64,000 nucleotides of DNA from a bacterium (GCA_004563275.1 SFSZ01000006.1:7097-71096), one strand, 5' to 3'; numbered from the stretch's first letter, positions 7,703-17,175 are shown. Notes: generated by a model from the sequence alone, not told the origin. A program made the numbers and translations.

Positions 7703-9811
7703 ATGAATATGAATAAATTAATTAAAAAACAGGCTTTTTTATCTTTAATATCCTTAGCATTAATAGCTTTTATTGTAACAGGATCTTCTTATGCTTTATT
7801 CCAAAGTAGTGTAGTTGATAGTAATATTCATTCTATAACAACTCCTAACTTTGCTATTTCTTATTTAAATAGTTCTGGTCAAGAATTATCTAATTCTGAT
7901 GCTTTAAATATTGATAATTTGATTCAAACTTCTGATGATGATGCTTTAGCATCTACTTCTAATATTTATAAGTATAAGATTACTAATAATGGTACTATTC
8001 CATATCGTTTTATAGCATACCTTCAAGTAAATCCAGCTTATTTGCCAGGTGGAAGTAGTAATCCAAGTGGAAGCATTAATTTATTAGATTTATATTATAT
8101 TAATTATGAAACTAATTATGAAACAGTTGGAACCTTAGCAGGCGAACCTGGTCAAAGTAACACTAATATAATTCAAGTTTTCCCTGGTCCTTCATATACT
8201 TCAAATGTTAATGATGTTATAAATCCTGGCCAAACTAAAGAATTTTATATTAGATTATGGCTTAGAAAAGATATTAATGTACCCAATAGTGCAATTGGTT
8301 CAGAAACTCATCTTCAATTAGTCATAGAAGGAGAATCAATGTCAAGTGATGAAGTAGCTCCAAAGGGGTGGAATACATCAGCATCTGGCACTTTATTAGC
8401 AGCATTAAAAAATAATAATCCTTTAACAATACCCCAAACTCAAATAGGAGAGGCTTCATTACAAACAAGTAAATTAACTACAACTGAAGGTGATGGAGTT
8501 ATGTATGTTCATTTATTAGATTTAGCTGGAGAAACAGTAAGTTACTCTAATAAATATTGCAAATATTGTACTTATAATTCATTTCCTGACACAGCAACCT
8601 TATCTAATTCCGATATGTCATCTACTTTAAAAGGAAAATACATCTCTTATGATAATAAAGTATGGTATGTTAATGGTTTTAAAGAAGTATCTTCTGGCAG
8701 ATGGGCCATGTATATATCTCTTCAAGAGACAACCTCTACAACTGATGAAACAACCTTTGCTGGAACTGAAGATAGTTTTGGAATATCTTATTATTACCGC
8801 GGAAAATCAACGAATAATTTTGTCCAATTTGCTGGCATGTGCTGGAGAATTGTAAGAATTGAGGGAAATGGTAATATTAAATTAACCTTATATAATCGTA
8901 ATGGAACAAGTTGTTCTACAACAGGTAACAATCTAGCTTTTATTCCAAATATAAATGGAGACTATACCACATCATTTAATGATAATGGTAATGATAATGC
9001 TCATGTTGGATATAAATATGGTACAACTGGTTCAACAAGTTTTATGCAAACTCATTATCCAATAAACGACAGTGTAATTCTAACTCAATTAAAAGATTGG
9101 TATGATAAAAAATTAAGAACGTATGATTCGTATATTGCTGATACGGTTTGGTGTAACGATAAAAAAAGAGGTTCTGACGGAAGAACTCCTGAATACGCAC
9201 CATATAGTTATGAAACTTCAGCCTTTGCAAGTTCAAGTGGCTATGGAACCAATTTAACTCTTTACGCAGGAACTATTCGAAATATGAAAACATCAACCGG
9301 TACTTCTTCTGATACAAGAAATAAGAGCAATATAGCTGGTTATCAACAATTTACTAATATTGATATTTCAAGTGCAACACCAAGTTTAAAATGTGAAATT
9401 CCCGCTGAATACAATATATTATCAAACTTTACAGCCGGAACTACTAAAGAAGGAAATAAAACTTTAAATGGCTATAAAATTGGTCTTCTAACTCTTGACG
9501 AAGTGATTTATGCAGGTGGTTCTGTGTTAAGACCAAATGGAAAATATTATTTAATGGAAAATGCTAGTGCCACAGGTTCAACCTTAATGGAAGGATGGTG
9601 GACAATGACTCCAGCTGGATTCTTCTCATTAGGCGATACTGCAAGAGCCATTATGTTTTATGTTAACGATAATGGAACTGGATTAATTTCATATACATAT
9701 GCTGATTATCCTTTAGGAATAAGACCAGCAATTTCATTAAAACCAACAGTAAAGATATCTAGTGGAAACGGAACAGCAAGTAGTCCATATGTTATAAGTT
9801 CAGCTAGTTAA
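7703..9811 (+). CDS. secreted surface protein with SipW-type N-terminus and C-terminal FGE/lectin-like (DUF6273-like) domain
   Basis: The 702-aa protein starts at ATG 7703 behind AGAGG; the longer frame from 7646 would begin in the promoter. Residues 1-33 form a signal or anchor with an SSYALFQ end, like the SipW-processed TasA/camelysin-type proteins. Residues about 35-210 resemble a camelysin-like beta domain (NNGTIPYRFIAYL). The C-terminal half carries FAGMCWRIVRIEGNGNI, GLLTLDEVIYAGG, WWTMTP and GIRPAISLKP, a pattern I associate with secreted proteins of gut Firmicutes having a formylglycine-enzyme/C-lectin-like fold. The domain name is from memory and unverified. Paired Cys (YCKYC and others) may form disulfides. 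No sortase motif is present. A surface adhesin or fibre-tip role is inference. Confidence 0.72.
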   Translation: MNMNKLIKKQAFLSLISLALIAFIVTGSSYALFQSSVVDSNIHSITTPNFAISYLNSSGQELSNSDALNIDNLIQTSDDDALASTSNIYKYKITNNGTIPYRFIAYLQVNPAYLPGGSSNPSGSINLLDLYYINYETNYETVGTLAGEPGQSNTNIIQVFPGPSYTSNVNDVINPGQTKEFYIRLWLRKDINVPNSAIGSETHLQLVIEGESMSSDEVAPKGWNTSASGTLLAALKNNNPLTIPQTQIGEASLQTSKLTTTEGDGVMYVHLLDLAGETVSYSNKYCKYCTYNSFPDTATLSNSDMSSTLKGKYISYDNKVWYVNGFKEVSSGRWAMYISLQETTSTTDETTFAGTEDSFGISYYYRGKSTNNFVQFAGMCWRIVRIEGNGNIKLTLYNRNGTSCSTTGNNLAFIPNINGDYTTSFNDNGNDNAHVGYKYGTTGSTSFMQTHYPINDSVILTQLKDWYDKKLRTYDSYIADTVWCNDKKRGSDGRTPEYAPYSYETSAFASSSGYGTNLTLYAGTIRNMKTSTGTSSDTRNKSNIAGYQQFTNIDISSATPSLKCEIPAEYNILSNFTAGTTKEGNKTLNGYKIGLLTLDEVIYAGGSVLRPNGKYYLMENASATGSTLMEGWWTMTPAGFFSLGDTARAIMFYVNDNGTGLISYTYADYPLGIRPAISLKPTVKISSGNGTASSPYVISSAS

Positions 9812-9823
9812 TAAGGAGGAAAT

Positions 9824-10243
9824 ATGAACAACGATATATTATTTGAAACAAAAGAAGAAAAAGAAGCGACTGAAAGAGTTTTAGCAGCATTCAAAGTAAA
9901 ATCTTTAAATGAAAATATTGATGGTTTAGTTGCTGAAGTATTAAAATATGCAGTTCAAATCGATGACATCCTAGAAGAACATAGCTTACCAAAAAGATAC
10001 TTAGATAGAGTAAGCACTATTAATGAAAATGGCCGCATATCACTAGATGATGATTTAATCAAACTAGACTTCAGAGTTAAAGAAATTCTTGATGATTTAA
10101 TTAATAGGATCAATACAAGAATCTCAATAGTTAAAGAAGAAACAATCAATCTTTTAGGTATTCAAAAAGAATATGACCTAGAACATATTGATTTAGAACA
10201 TGAACTAGAAGTATCAATGTTAGATGAAAAATATTATTTATAG
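9824..10243 (+). CDS. hypothetical acidic helical protein, 139 aa
   Basis: The start at 9824 follows a strong AAGGAGG site, 12 bases after the previous stop. The product is strongly charged and predicted helical throughout, with heptad-like Leu/Ile spacing over residues 25-60 and 85-110, suggesting a small coiled-coil protein. No signal peptide, membrane helix or catalytic motif is visible. It is probably co-transcribed with the secreted protein upstream. I do not recognise the family. Confidence 0.7.
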   Translation: MNNDILFETKEEKEATERVLAAFKVKSLNENIDGLVAEVLKYAVQIDDILEEHSLPKRYLDRVSTINENGRISLDDDLIKLDFRVKEILDDLINRINTRISIVKEETINLLGIQKEYDLEHIDLEHELEVSMLDEKYYL

Positions 10244-10260
10244 AAAAAATATAAATAATA

Positions 10261-10269
10261 TGGTATAAT
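10261..10269 (+). promoter_or_regulatory. extended -10 promoter for the 837-aa gene
   Basis: TGGTATAAT lies 27 bases before ATG 10296, which has AAGAAGGA as its ribosome binding site. No good -35 hexamer is seen. Confidence 0.55.
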
Positions 10270-10295
10270 ACGAAAACGAAAGAAGGACCGAAAAT

Positions 10296-12809
10296 ATGAA
10301 TGAAAATCATGTAGATTTAAACCAAATTAATTATTTATTAGGCCAAGAAGGATTAAGTGCAGAAAGAAAAGCTCAATTAGAAGCAATTAAAGCTCAATAT
10401 GAAGCCTTAGCTAATCAAGTAAATACTATTCAAGAAAGCCTTGCTAATTTAACTAATAACTTCAATAAAGCTGAGGAAGAAATTAAATTAGAAAGAGAAC
10501 ATGAAAGATTAAGTGGTTTAATTAATCATTATACAGAAATTAACAAAACTTCTTTAACTGATTATGAAGCAAACTTTAGAAGAACAATGATGAAGGAAGA
10601 TGGTTCTGGATTAATTCAAAGATTATTTGCATGTATTGAAAAAGAACCGAGATATGCAACATTACCAGCATATTTAGAAGCTAAAAAGGAAATTGAAGAA
10701 GCATTTAAAAATCCTTTTGATATAAAAAAATTTGCTAAAAAACAAGAAGAATATATTGCAACTCGTGAAAAATATAGAGAATTAATTGCAAAAGATCCAA
10801 ATAATTATGTAGAACTTTCTCAAATATCGACTAAATTAAAAAGATTACAAGAATCAATTGTTACTGAAGCTAATAAGTATGTATTTAATAAAAAGAAATT
10901 AGAAACATTATATGAAAAAAATATTCATCAATTAGCTTCTTTTGGAAGTTATGCAATAAATGCTGAACGTAATGCTATTTTAAATGAAATTCGAAAAGTT
11001 TATGAACCATTCCATGAGAGATTTGATTCAGAAAGAAAATTAAAATTTTATACTCAAGATTTAGCTAAAATTGAAGCTCAAATGGCTGAACTTGGAGTTA
11101 AGAAGGCTGAATCAAAAGCGGCATCTGCTGCCACAGCAACTCCAGCATCAAGTGCTGAACCGGAATCAATTTCAAAAACAGCCACACAAGGGACTCCTGT
11201 TACACCTGCATCGTCAGTTGGGACAGCTACTAATCCTACAGGAACCAATCCAGAAAATGATCCAGAAACGAAAGACCATAGTGGATTACATTTTATCGGA
11301 TTACCAAATGATAAATATTATGATTCAGTAAGAGATGCATATCGTTATGGTGATGAAATTGAAATTGATAAAGAAGAAGAAATTGATGGAACTACATTTA
11401 TTACTTTAAAAGGTTCAGATGTAAAAATAAAAAAGGATTTATTTGCTACAACTGCCGATATTGAAGATGAATTTAAACATGCTATGAAAGCACATAAAAC
11501 ATCAACAAATCATATTAAAGCAGGTATGAAAGTAACGCCATGCTGGCCAGGTCATTATAACCGTGCCATCTTAAAAAATGGTGCTAGAGGTAATGACGCT
11601 GATATCGAAGTTAAAAATATGAAACTACATGATGAAATTGAAGTAGAAAAAGTATTTTATAAAGGTAATAGAAAATTTGTTAAATTAGTTGGTTATGAAA
11701 ATGCTTTCTCAGCAGATTCATTTGCAATTGCACCAAGCACAATCAAAGAAATAGCTGAAAAGAAAGAAGCCGCTAAGAAAGATAAAGAAGAATTAAAAGC
11801 TAAAAAATCAAAAACAGGACCAGAAAATGAACAACAAGCAACAAGTAGAATCTATTCTTCAGTTCCAGATGTATCACAATCAACAAACTTGTATGAGATT
11901 GCTAAAGTTATACAACAATTAAATCCAAATGCTGAAATAAGAGTTGCTAATATAGCATATGACCCACAAGCAACAAGTAGATTCTATTCATCAGTTCCAA
12001 TAGGACAATTAGTATTACCTGAAGGATTTTATGCTAATGAAAAAAATGGAATTACAAATAAACATAAGACACAAAGTGGAATGTATTGTGATTTAAGTGT
12101 TGAAGATTTATCAATGGCTGATGAAAGAACATTATTGCCAAAAAAACCACAAGTAAGCGAACAACAAACACTAGAAAATGAACAACAAGCGCAAATAAAC
12201 GAAATCAATGAAGCAGATCCTAAATTCGATCCAGAAAGTATCATACAAGAGGTTGAATCATATTCTCCATCAAATGCTTCAGAAAATAAAACTAAAGACA
12301 CAAAACTAAAAGAAATCATAGGCGAAGATGAATATGCGAAATTTATTGAAATTTATGATGATGTTAAAGATGAAAAGTCAAAAACACAAGAAAATGAACC
12401 ACAACAATCAGTTTTAGATATCTTAAAGGAATTTAATGAAGCTGAAAATACTACCGAAAAAGATGAACAAAATCAAGACAAAAAAGAAGTAACTGCTACA
12501 GAAGAAACACCAGATAAACAAACTGAAAAACAAGCTAGAGTAGGAGCTATTGCTGGCATTGCTAAAAATAAAAGAACACCATTAAGAGTAAAAATTGCAT
12601 CATTGTGGTCATTAATTACATCTAAAGATGGAAAATCAATTAAAGGTAGAGCTGCTGACATTGCTCAAAACATTGTGGATGAAGCTCAAAATCAAGGAGC
12701 TCCTGAAGAAGTATTAAAAGATGCTAAGGAAGTGCAAGCTGAAGCAGCACGTCAAGATGGAAAAGCACCAGAAAATGAACTAGAAGAAGAATTTCAATGG
12801 ACCATATAG
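10296..12809 (+). CDS. large hypothetical coiled-coil protein with two SH3-like segments, 837 aa
   Basis: The family is not recognised. The start is supported by AAGAAGGA. Residues about 10-280 are charged and helical with coiled-coil character. Residues about 280-330 are a Ser/Ala/Thr/Pro-rich linker. Residues about 330-375 and 405-470 are two short beta-rich segments, each with a Gly-Asp/His-Asp-Glu-Ile-Glu turn followed by a strand ending in F-(I/V)-(T/K)-L, resembling repeated SH3-like units. Another low-complexity Gln/Glu-rich region follows, then a helical C-terminus. A QATSR-(I/F)-YSSVP motif occurs twice, 44 codons apart. There is no signal peptide or transmembrane helix, so an intracellular scaffold is plausible but unproven. 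Two smaller genes follow closely. Confidence 0.7.
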   Translation: MNENHVDLNQINYLLGQEGLSAERKAQLEAIKAQYEALANQVNTIQESLANLTNNFNKAEEEIKLEREHERLSGLINHYTEINKTSLTDYEANFRRTMMKEDGSGLIQRLFACIEKEPRYATLPAYLEAKKEIEEAFKNPFDIKKFAKKQEEYIATREKYRELIAKDPNNYVELSQISTKLKRLQESIVTEANKYVFNKKKLETLYEKNIHQLASFGSYAINAERNAILNEIRKVYEPFHERFDSERKLKFYTQDLAKIEAQMAELGVKKAESKAASAATATPASSAEPESISKTATQGTPVTPASSVGTATNPTGTNPENDPETKDHSGLHFIGLPNDKYYDSVRDAYRYGDEIEIDKEEEIDGTTFITLKGSDVKIKKDLFATTADIEDEFKHAMKAHKTSTNHIKAGMKVTPCWPGHYNRAILKNGARGNDADIEVKNMKLHDEIEVEKVFYKGNRKFVKLVGYENAFSADSFAIAPSTIKEIAEKKEAAKKDKEELKAKKSKTGPENEQQATSRIYSSVPDVSQSTNLYEIAKVIQQLNPNAEIRVANIAYDPQATSRFYSSVPIGQLVLPEGFYANEKNGITNKHKTQSGMYCDLSVEDLSMADERTLLPKKPQVSEQQTLENEQQAQINEINEADPKFDPESIIQEVESYSPSNASENKTKDTKLKEIIGEDEYAKFIEIYDDVKDEKSKTQENEPQQSVLDILKEFNEAENTTEKDEQNQDKKEVTATEETPDKQTEKQARVGAIAGIAKNKRTPLRVKIASLWSLITSKDGKSIKGRAADIAQNIVDEAQNQGAPEEVLKDAKEVQAEAARQDGKAPENELEEEFQWTI
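11835..11999 (+). repeat. internal direct duplication inside the 837-aa gene
   Basis: Two near-identical 33-base segments at 11835-11867 and 11967-11999 both encode QATSR-(I/F)-YSSVP. They lie 132 bases (44 codons) apart, in frame. Confidence 0.7.
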
Positions 12810-12817
12810 GAGGATAA

Positions 12818-13411
12818 ATGGCTAGATATAAAGTAACTGATACTAAAGAAGCAAAAGAAGTTCTTTTAGAAAAAGAAGAAGTATTTCAAAAAGTTAAAGT
12901 TGGAATTTATGGAGTAGCAGTAGCAGCAACAATAATTGCTTGCCCAGGAACTATGAAAATAGCAATGTGGGCAGCTGCTCTTGGTTATAATGCTGTTGTT
13001 AAACATCGCGAAACAAGTCCTTTCTGCGGGCTAGTATCCGATGCAATATATGGTATTTTTAAAAAATTTCAAAATATAAAAGATGATCTTGCCGAATATA
13101 AAACTAATTATTTAGAAAAATCAACTCCTTCCATGAGTGAAGAAGAGATGAGAGCTGCATATGAAGCAGCTGAAGAGAAAAAATGGAGAGATTATGCAGA
13201 AACTCGCAGAATACTTGATGAAATTAAAGCAAAACATGAAAGTAGTTATCAATCAAAAAAGCAAAAAGCTGCTGAAAATGCTTTATATAGTATGACAGCA
13301 AAACAAAAATCAACCGATGCTTATGCTACTGAAGAATTTCTAAGAAGAGTTAATGCAATCCAAAATGAGGGTTATCAAACCACAAAGAATAATGAAGGGA
13401 GACATTTATAA
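12818..13411 (+). CDS. hypothetical protein with hydrophobic N-terminal third, 197 aa
   Basis: The start at 12818 is preceded by AGGAGG, 8 bases after the previous stop. Residues about 27-60 are hydrophobic and Ala/Gly-rich, compatible with one or two membrane segments or an amphitropic hairpin. The rest is a charged helical tail with a likely coiled coil. It lies between the 837-aa protein and a small acidic protein, and its stop overlaps the next start (TAATG), so the three are probably translationally linked. Function is unknown. Confidence 0.7.
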   Translation: MARYKVTDTKEAKEVLLEKEEVFQKVKVGIYGVAVAATIIACPGTMKIAMWAAALGYNAVVKHRETSPFCGLVSDAIYGIFKKFQNIKDDLAEYKTNYLEKSTPSMSEEEMRAAYEAAEEKKWRDYAETRRILDEIKAKHESSYQSKKQKAAENALYSMTAKQKSTDAYATEEFLRRVNAIQNEGYQTTKNNEGRHL

Positions 13412-13674
13412 TGAAAGTTGACACAATTGTAACTTTAGATGGAAATGAAAGATACTATCTTGTAGATAAAACTGAACAAGATGGTAAAACATACTTCTTA
13501 GCAACAAAGCTAAAAGAAGACAATACACCATTAGAAGAATCACAAATATTTGAAGAAATTGTAGAAGAGGGGACTACATATTTAGAAACAGTAGCTGATG
13601 AATTAACATATAATCAATTAGCAGCTATCTTTGTTACTAAATTCAATGATTTAGTTTTAGAAGGAGAAATTTAA
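13411..13674 (+). CDS. DUF1292-like small acidic protein, 87 aa
   Basis: The start overlaps the upstream stop by one base (TAATG), a translational coupling arrangement, with AAGGGAG upstream. The acidic protein has the layout of DUF1292/YrzB-type proteins: a strand-rich first half reading ERYYLVDKTEQDGKTYFLA, an acidic turn, then the IVEEGTTYLETV repeat-like strand. The match is by pattern only. Such proteins are uncharacterised and cytoplasmic. A terminator follows immediately, closing the operon. Confidence 0.65.
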   Translation: MKVDTIVTLDGNERYYLVDKTEQDGKTYFLATKLKEDNTPLEESQIFEEIVEEGTTYLETVADELTYNQLAAIFVTKFNDLVLEGEI

Positions 13675-13687
13675 TTTCTCTTTTTTT
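13664..13687 (+). terminator. rho-independent terminator
   Basis: Stem GAGAAAT (13664-13670) pairs with ATTTCTC (13674-13680), followed by seven Ts. It overlaps the stop codon of the upstream gene. Confidence 0.8.
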
Positions 13688-13688
13688 G

Positions 13689-13694
13689 TATAAT
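13689..13694 (+). promoter_or_regulatory. -10 box for the lipoprotein gene
   Basis: TATAAT directly follows the terminator T-run, with TG immediately in front. The ATG at 13733 has AAGGAGAG upstream. Confidence 0.5.
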
Positions 13695-13732
13695 AAAAAA
13701 TAAAAACTACATAATAATAAAAAGGAGAGAAA

Positions 13733-14272
13733 ATGAAAAATAAAATATTAGTCTTTAGTTTATTATTATTTAGTTTAATTCTTTTTGGGTGTGAATTTAA
13801 TAATACCCCAACTAAAAAAGTTGAATCACTCTTAATGAAATATCAAAATAATTCTGAATCAGTAAGTAAAGAATTAGATGATTATGTTAAAAGTGAAGAA
13901 ATAGAACTCGCATATCAAGATAAATACAAAGAAGTATTTTTAAAACAATATCGAGATTTAAAATATGAAATAAAAGATGAAAAAATTGATGGAAATACTG
14001 CAGAAGTAACTGCTCAAATAGAAGTATATGATTATTATAAAACTCAAACTGAAGTAAGCACTTACATAACAAATCATCAAGACGAATTTAATACTAATGG
14101 TATTTTCGATAATAATAAAGTATTAGAATATAAAATTAAAGAATTAACCAATACTAAAGATAAAGTAACTTATACTATTGTATTTAATTTAACTAAAGTA
14201 AATGATACTTGGACAATAGATAATCTATCAGAAGAAGAATTAGAAAAAATTCATGGAACATACGCCCATTAG
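13733..14272 (+). CDS. putative lipoprotein, 179 aa
   Basis: The N-terminus is a typical lipoprotein signal: Lys-rich start, hydrophobic core and lipobox LFGC with Cys at residue 20. Lipid attachment by Lgt and cleavage by Lsp would anchor it on the outer face of the membrane. The mature part is a helix (VESLLMKYQNNS) followed by alternating strands with a VNDTWTIDNLSEEE end, resembling small NTF2-like or DUF4878-type lipoproteins. That family call is tentative. The ribosome binding site is strong and it has its own promoter and terminator, so it is a stand-alone unit before the D,D-carboxypeptidase gene. Confidence 0.8.
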   Translation: MKNKILVFSLLLFSLILFGCEFNNTPTKKVESLLMKYQNNSESVSKELDDYVKSEEIELAYQDKYKEVFLKQYRDLKYEIKDEKIDGNTAEVTAQIEVYDYYKTQTEVSTYITNHQDEFNTNGIFDNNKVLEYKIKELTNTKDKVTYTIVFNLTKVNDTWTIDNLSEEELEKIHGTYAH

Positions 14273-14293
14273 AATTAATCTAATTCTTTTTTT
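14271..14293 (+). terminator. rho-independent terminator
   Basis: Stem AGAATTA (14271-14277) pairs with TAATTCT (14281-14287), followed by Ts. Confidence 0.75.
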
Positions 14294-14330
14294 ATATTTT
14301 TAGAATAATATTATTTAGGTGATTAATTAA

Positions 14331-15464
14331 ATGAAAAAAATAATATTATTTATTCTTTTACTATTTCCAATTTTTGTTAAAGCTGAAGATCTAACTCCTA
14401 ATGCTGAATCAGGTATCTTAATTGAATATTCTACTGGAAAAATCCTTTATAGTAAAAAAATAGATGAAAAACTAGCACCAGCATCTATGACTAAGATTAT
14501 GACTCTTTTACTTATTATGGAAGCAGTTGAAGAAGGTAAAATAAATTTAGATGATAATATCTCCATCAGCACTAATGCTTCATCTATGGGTGGATCCCAA
14601 GTGTTTTTAGACCCTAATACGGAAATGAAAGCTGAAGAATTAATTAAATCAATTGCCATTGCCTCAGCTAATGATAGTGCTGTTGCGATGGCTGAAGCTA
14701 TTTCTGGTACAACCGCTAACTTTGTATCTAGAATGAACTCCAGAGCTAAAGAACTAGGATGTAAAAACACTAATTTTAAAAACGTCCATGGCTTAGATGA
14801 AGAAGGCCATTATTCAACTGCTTATGATATGTCATTAATAGCTAGAGAACTTCTTAAACATGAACAAATACTTAAATACACAAGTACCTATGAAGCCTAT
14901 TTAAACAAGCCTAATGGGACTTCAACCTGGATGGTCAATACCAATAAACTAATCAAATATTATACTGGCTTAGATGGCTTAAAAACAGGCTTTACTAAGA
15001 CAGCAGGTTACTGTCTAACATCAACAGCTAAAAGAAATGATATGCGATTAATAAGTGTTGTTATGAAAGAACCATCAAGTCAAGTTAGAAATTCAGAAAC
15101 TATTAGCTTATTAAACTATGGATTTTCCAACTATAAAATTAAAACTATCTTAAAAAAAGATCAAAAACTAGGAACCATTGAAGTTCAAAATGGTAAAAAA
15201 GAACTTGCAGACATCACCATATTAGAAGATGCTACAAATCTAGAATCAATTAATGATAATAAAGAATATAGTTTTAATATTGTAACCGATAAAGTAAAAG
15301 CACCTCTTAAAAAAGGTGATAAAGTAGGTACCCTAGAACTAACCGAACAAGGAACAGTTATTAAAAGATTAAATATTACAGTTAAAGAAAATATTCCTAA
15401 AGCTAATATCTGGGATTTATACAAAAGAAACTTTAAATCTATAATTATCGGTAGTATCCATTAA
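14331..15464 (+). CDS. D-alanyl-D-alanine carboxypeptidase (penicillin-binding protein 5/6 type)
   Basis: The 377-aa protein has a cleavable signal peptide (residues 1-18, ending VKA-ED) and all three serine-peptidase motifs of peptidase family S11. These are S-x-x-K as SMTK (Ser52, Lys55), S-x-N as SAN near residue 112, and K-T-G in LKTGFT near residue 217. It trims the terminal D-Ala from peptidoglycan pentapeptides outside the membrane. The C-terminal beta domain (after residue 270, DQKLGTIEVQNGKKE) is typical of DacA/DacF. Unlike classical DacA, no obvious amphipathic C-terminal membrane helix is seen. The ribosome binding site is AGGTGATT. Terminators lie on both sides. Confidence 0.93.
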   Translation: MKKIILFILLLFPIFVKAEDLTPNAESGILIEYSTGKILYSKKIDEKLAPASMTKIMTLLLIMEAVEEGKINLDDNISISTNASSMGGSQVFLDPNTEMKAEELIKSIAIASANDSAVAMAEAISGTTANFVSRMNSRAKELGCKNTNFKNVHGLDEEGHYSTAYDMSLIARELLKHEQILKYTSTYEAYLNKPNGTSTWMVNTNKLIKYYTGLDGLKTGFTKTAGYCLTSTAKRNDMRLISVVMKEPSSQVRNSETISLLNYGFSNYKIKTILKKDQKLGTIEVQNGKKELADITILEDATNLESINDNKEYSFNIVTDKVKAPLKKGDKVGTLELTEQGTVIKRLNITVKENIPKANIWDLYKRNFKSIIIGSIH

Positions 15465-15499
15465 AAAAATACTTAGAATACTAATTCTAGGTATTTTTT
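15465..15499 (+). terminator. rho-independent terminator
   Basis: An 11-bp stem AATACTTAGAA / TTCTAGGTATT (one G-T pair) with a short loop and a T run. Confidence 0.85.
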
Positions 15500-15500
15500 A

Positions 15501-15509
15501 TGATATAAT
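15501..15509 (+). promoter_or_regulatory. extended -10 promoter
   Basis: TGATATAAT immediately follows the terminator T-run. A leader of about 75 nt precedes ATG 15593. Confidence 0.55.
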
Positions 15510-15592
15510 TATATAAGAATAAAAATCTAACCTTAAAGTATGTGATAAATTAAGATTAGAACTAATAAAATATGAAAGTGAAGGAAATAACT

Positions 15593-16093
15593 ATGACAAA
15601 ACAAACAAAAAAACATTTACCAATGTATGGAGTAGGACCATTATATGTTTCAATAATTTTAATAACTACAATAATATTTATATTTTTATCTTATTTAAAC
15701 TACATTCCTAGTTATAACATTAAAGAACTATCAACATCTATAATTATGCTCGGAATAATCCTAATAATAGTATCTATTTATATGTGGTGCAAAGCTGTTA
15801 TTAAAGATAATATTGATAAATATATCATTAAAAATAAACTATTAACTACCGGTATCTATAGCTATACAAGAAATCCCATCTATTCAGCATTTACCATTCT
15901 ATCTTTAGGTTTAATTTTAATAGCTAATAATTATTTTCTTTTAATTTTACCAGTATTATATTATTTATTTCTAACTGTGTTAATGATTTTAACTGAAGAA
16001 AAATGGCTTAAAGAAGTATTTGGTTCTGAATACGAAGAATATAAAAAGAAAGTTAATAGAATTATCCCGATTAAAAAAAGAATTAATAAATAA
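15593..16093 (+). CDS. isoprenylcysteine carboxyl methyltransferase (ICMT)-family membrane protein
   Basis: The 166-aa product has four hydrophobic segments and the ICMT/PEMT signature in its second half: GIYSYTRNPIYSAF, then LTEEKWLKEVFGSEYEEYKKKV. In this family the R-N-P and E-E regions bind S-adenosylmethionine at the membrane face. Bacterial members methylate unknown lipids or proteins; no prenylated substrate is expected here. The frame is open from 15572, but ATG 15593 has AAGGAA at the right distance. It is 11 bases upstream of the DUF2974 gene and probably co-transcribed. Confidence 0.85.
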   Translation: MTKQTKKHLPMYGVGPLYVSIILITTIIFIFLSYLNYIPSYNIKELSTSIIMLGIILIIVSIYMWCKAVIKDNIDKYIIKNKLLTTGIYSYTRNPIYSAFTILSLGLILIANNYFLLILPVLYYLFLTVLMILTEEKWLKEVFGSEYEEYKKKVNRIIPIKKRINK

Positions 16094-16104
16094 GAGGTGT
16101 TTTA

Positions 16105-17127
16105 ATGTATACAATAATCGATTACTTAAAATTTTATAGTGATGCTTCATTAAATGAAGTTAAATGGAATAATATTGATAATTTAATGGCAGCTATTATA
16201 GTTTATTTACCAATTCCATCATTTAAAGATAATAAAAGCTTAAAGGAGTTATCTGAATATGCTACTAAAAATGAAACAGATATTCGTGGTTTTACAGCTA
16301 CTAAAGCAGTTGAAATATTAAATATTATTAAAAATAGTAAAAGATATAAAAATATCACTATTTCTAACTTTATTAATGTTAAAAATGAAGACTCTCAATT
16401 TGGTGCTTGTATCATCAAAACTGATAAAGAAAAAATCATTAGTTTTAAAGGTACAGATCGTTCCTTAATTGGCTGGCTTGAAAACTTTAGACTTATGTAT
16501 GAGTATCCAACGTATACTCAAAATCTAGCCATTAAATATCTAAATGATAATATAACTTTTATAGATAAAGATATTTATGTAGTTGGACACTCTAAAGGTG
16601 GTAATCTAGCAATGGCAAGTACTATGGAACTATCTGATTCAAAATTTAATAAAATAAAAGAAGTTTGTAATTTTGATGGACCAGGATTTAAAAAACAAGA
16701 GTATGAAAGTAAAAAATTTAAAAGACTAAAGTCCAAACTTTTAAATGTCATTCCTACCGGATCAGTTATTGGAACTATACTTTATAATGACAACTATAAA
16801 GTTGTTTCAAGTAATGAATATGCTTTTGATGAACATTATCCAACCTCATGGAAACTATTTGGTCAATACTTCGTTGAAGGCAAATTATCAACTATCAGTA
16901 AACAATTTCATAAAAATACCTCAGATGGACTAGAAACCCTTGATAAAGAAAAACTTAAAAAAACCATTGAAACAAGCTTTAAAAGTTTTGAAAAAGAATA
17001 CTCAAGTGATTTTACCTCAATCTCATTTAATGACATTAAAAACTTCTATACTAATATGAAAAATGTTGATCCTGAAATAAGAGATTATCTAACAGTTTTA
17101 ATGGAAGAATTAATAAAATATTCATAA
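16105..17127 (+). CDS. DUF2974 (Mbeg1-like) alpha/beta-hydrolase family protein
   Basis: The 340-aa product matches the DUF2974 family: an N-terminal YLKFYSD...FNEVKWNNID-like start, a central FKGTDRSLIGWLENF, the nucleophile-elbow motif GHSKGGNLA (Ser of G-H-S-K-G) and NFDGPGF. These are lipase/esterase-like serine hydrolases common in gut Firmicutes, cytoplasmic by lack of a signal. Substrate is unknown. A ribosome binding site (GAGGTG) precedes ATG 16105. Confidence 0.85.
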   Translation: MYTIIDYLKFYSDASLNEVKWNNIDNLMAAIIVYLPIPSFKDNKSLKELSEYATKNETDIRGFTATKAVEILNIIKNSKRYKNITISNFINVKNEDSQFGACIIKTDKEKIISFKGTDRSLIGWLENFRLMYEYPTYTQNLAIKYLNDNITFIDKDIYVVGHSKGGNLAMASTMELSDSKFNKIKEVCNFDGPGFKKQEYESKKFKRLKSKLLNVIPTGSVIGTILYNDNYKVVSSNEYAFDEHYPTSWKLFGQYFVEGKLSTISKQFHKNTSDGLETLDKEKLKKTIETSFKSFEKEYSSDFTSISFNDIKNFYTNMKNVDPEIRDYLTVLMEELIKYS

Positions 17128-17175
17128 AAATTATCTTAATATAACTATAATTTTTTTTGATTTAATAGCAAAAAA

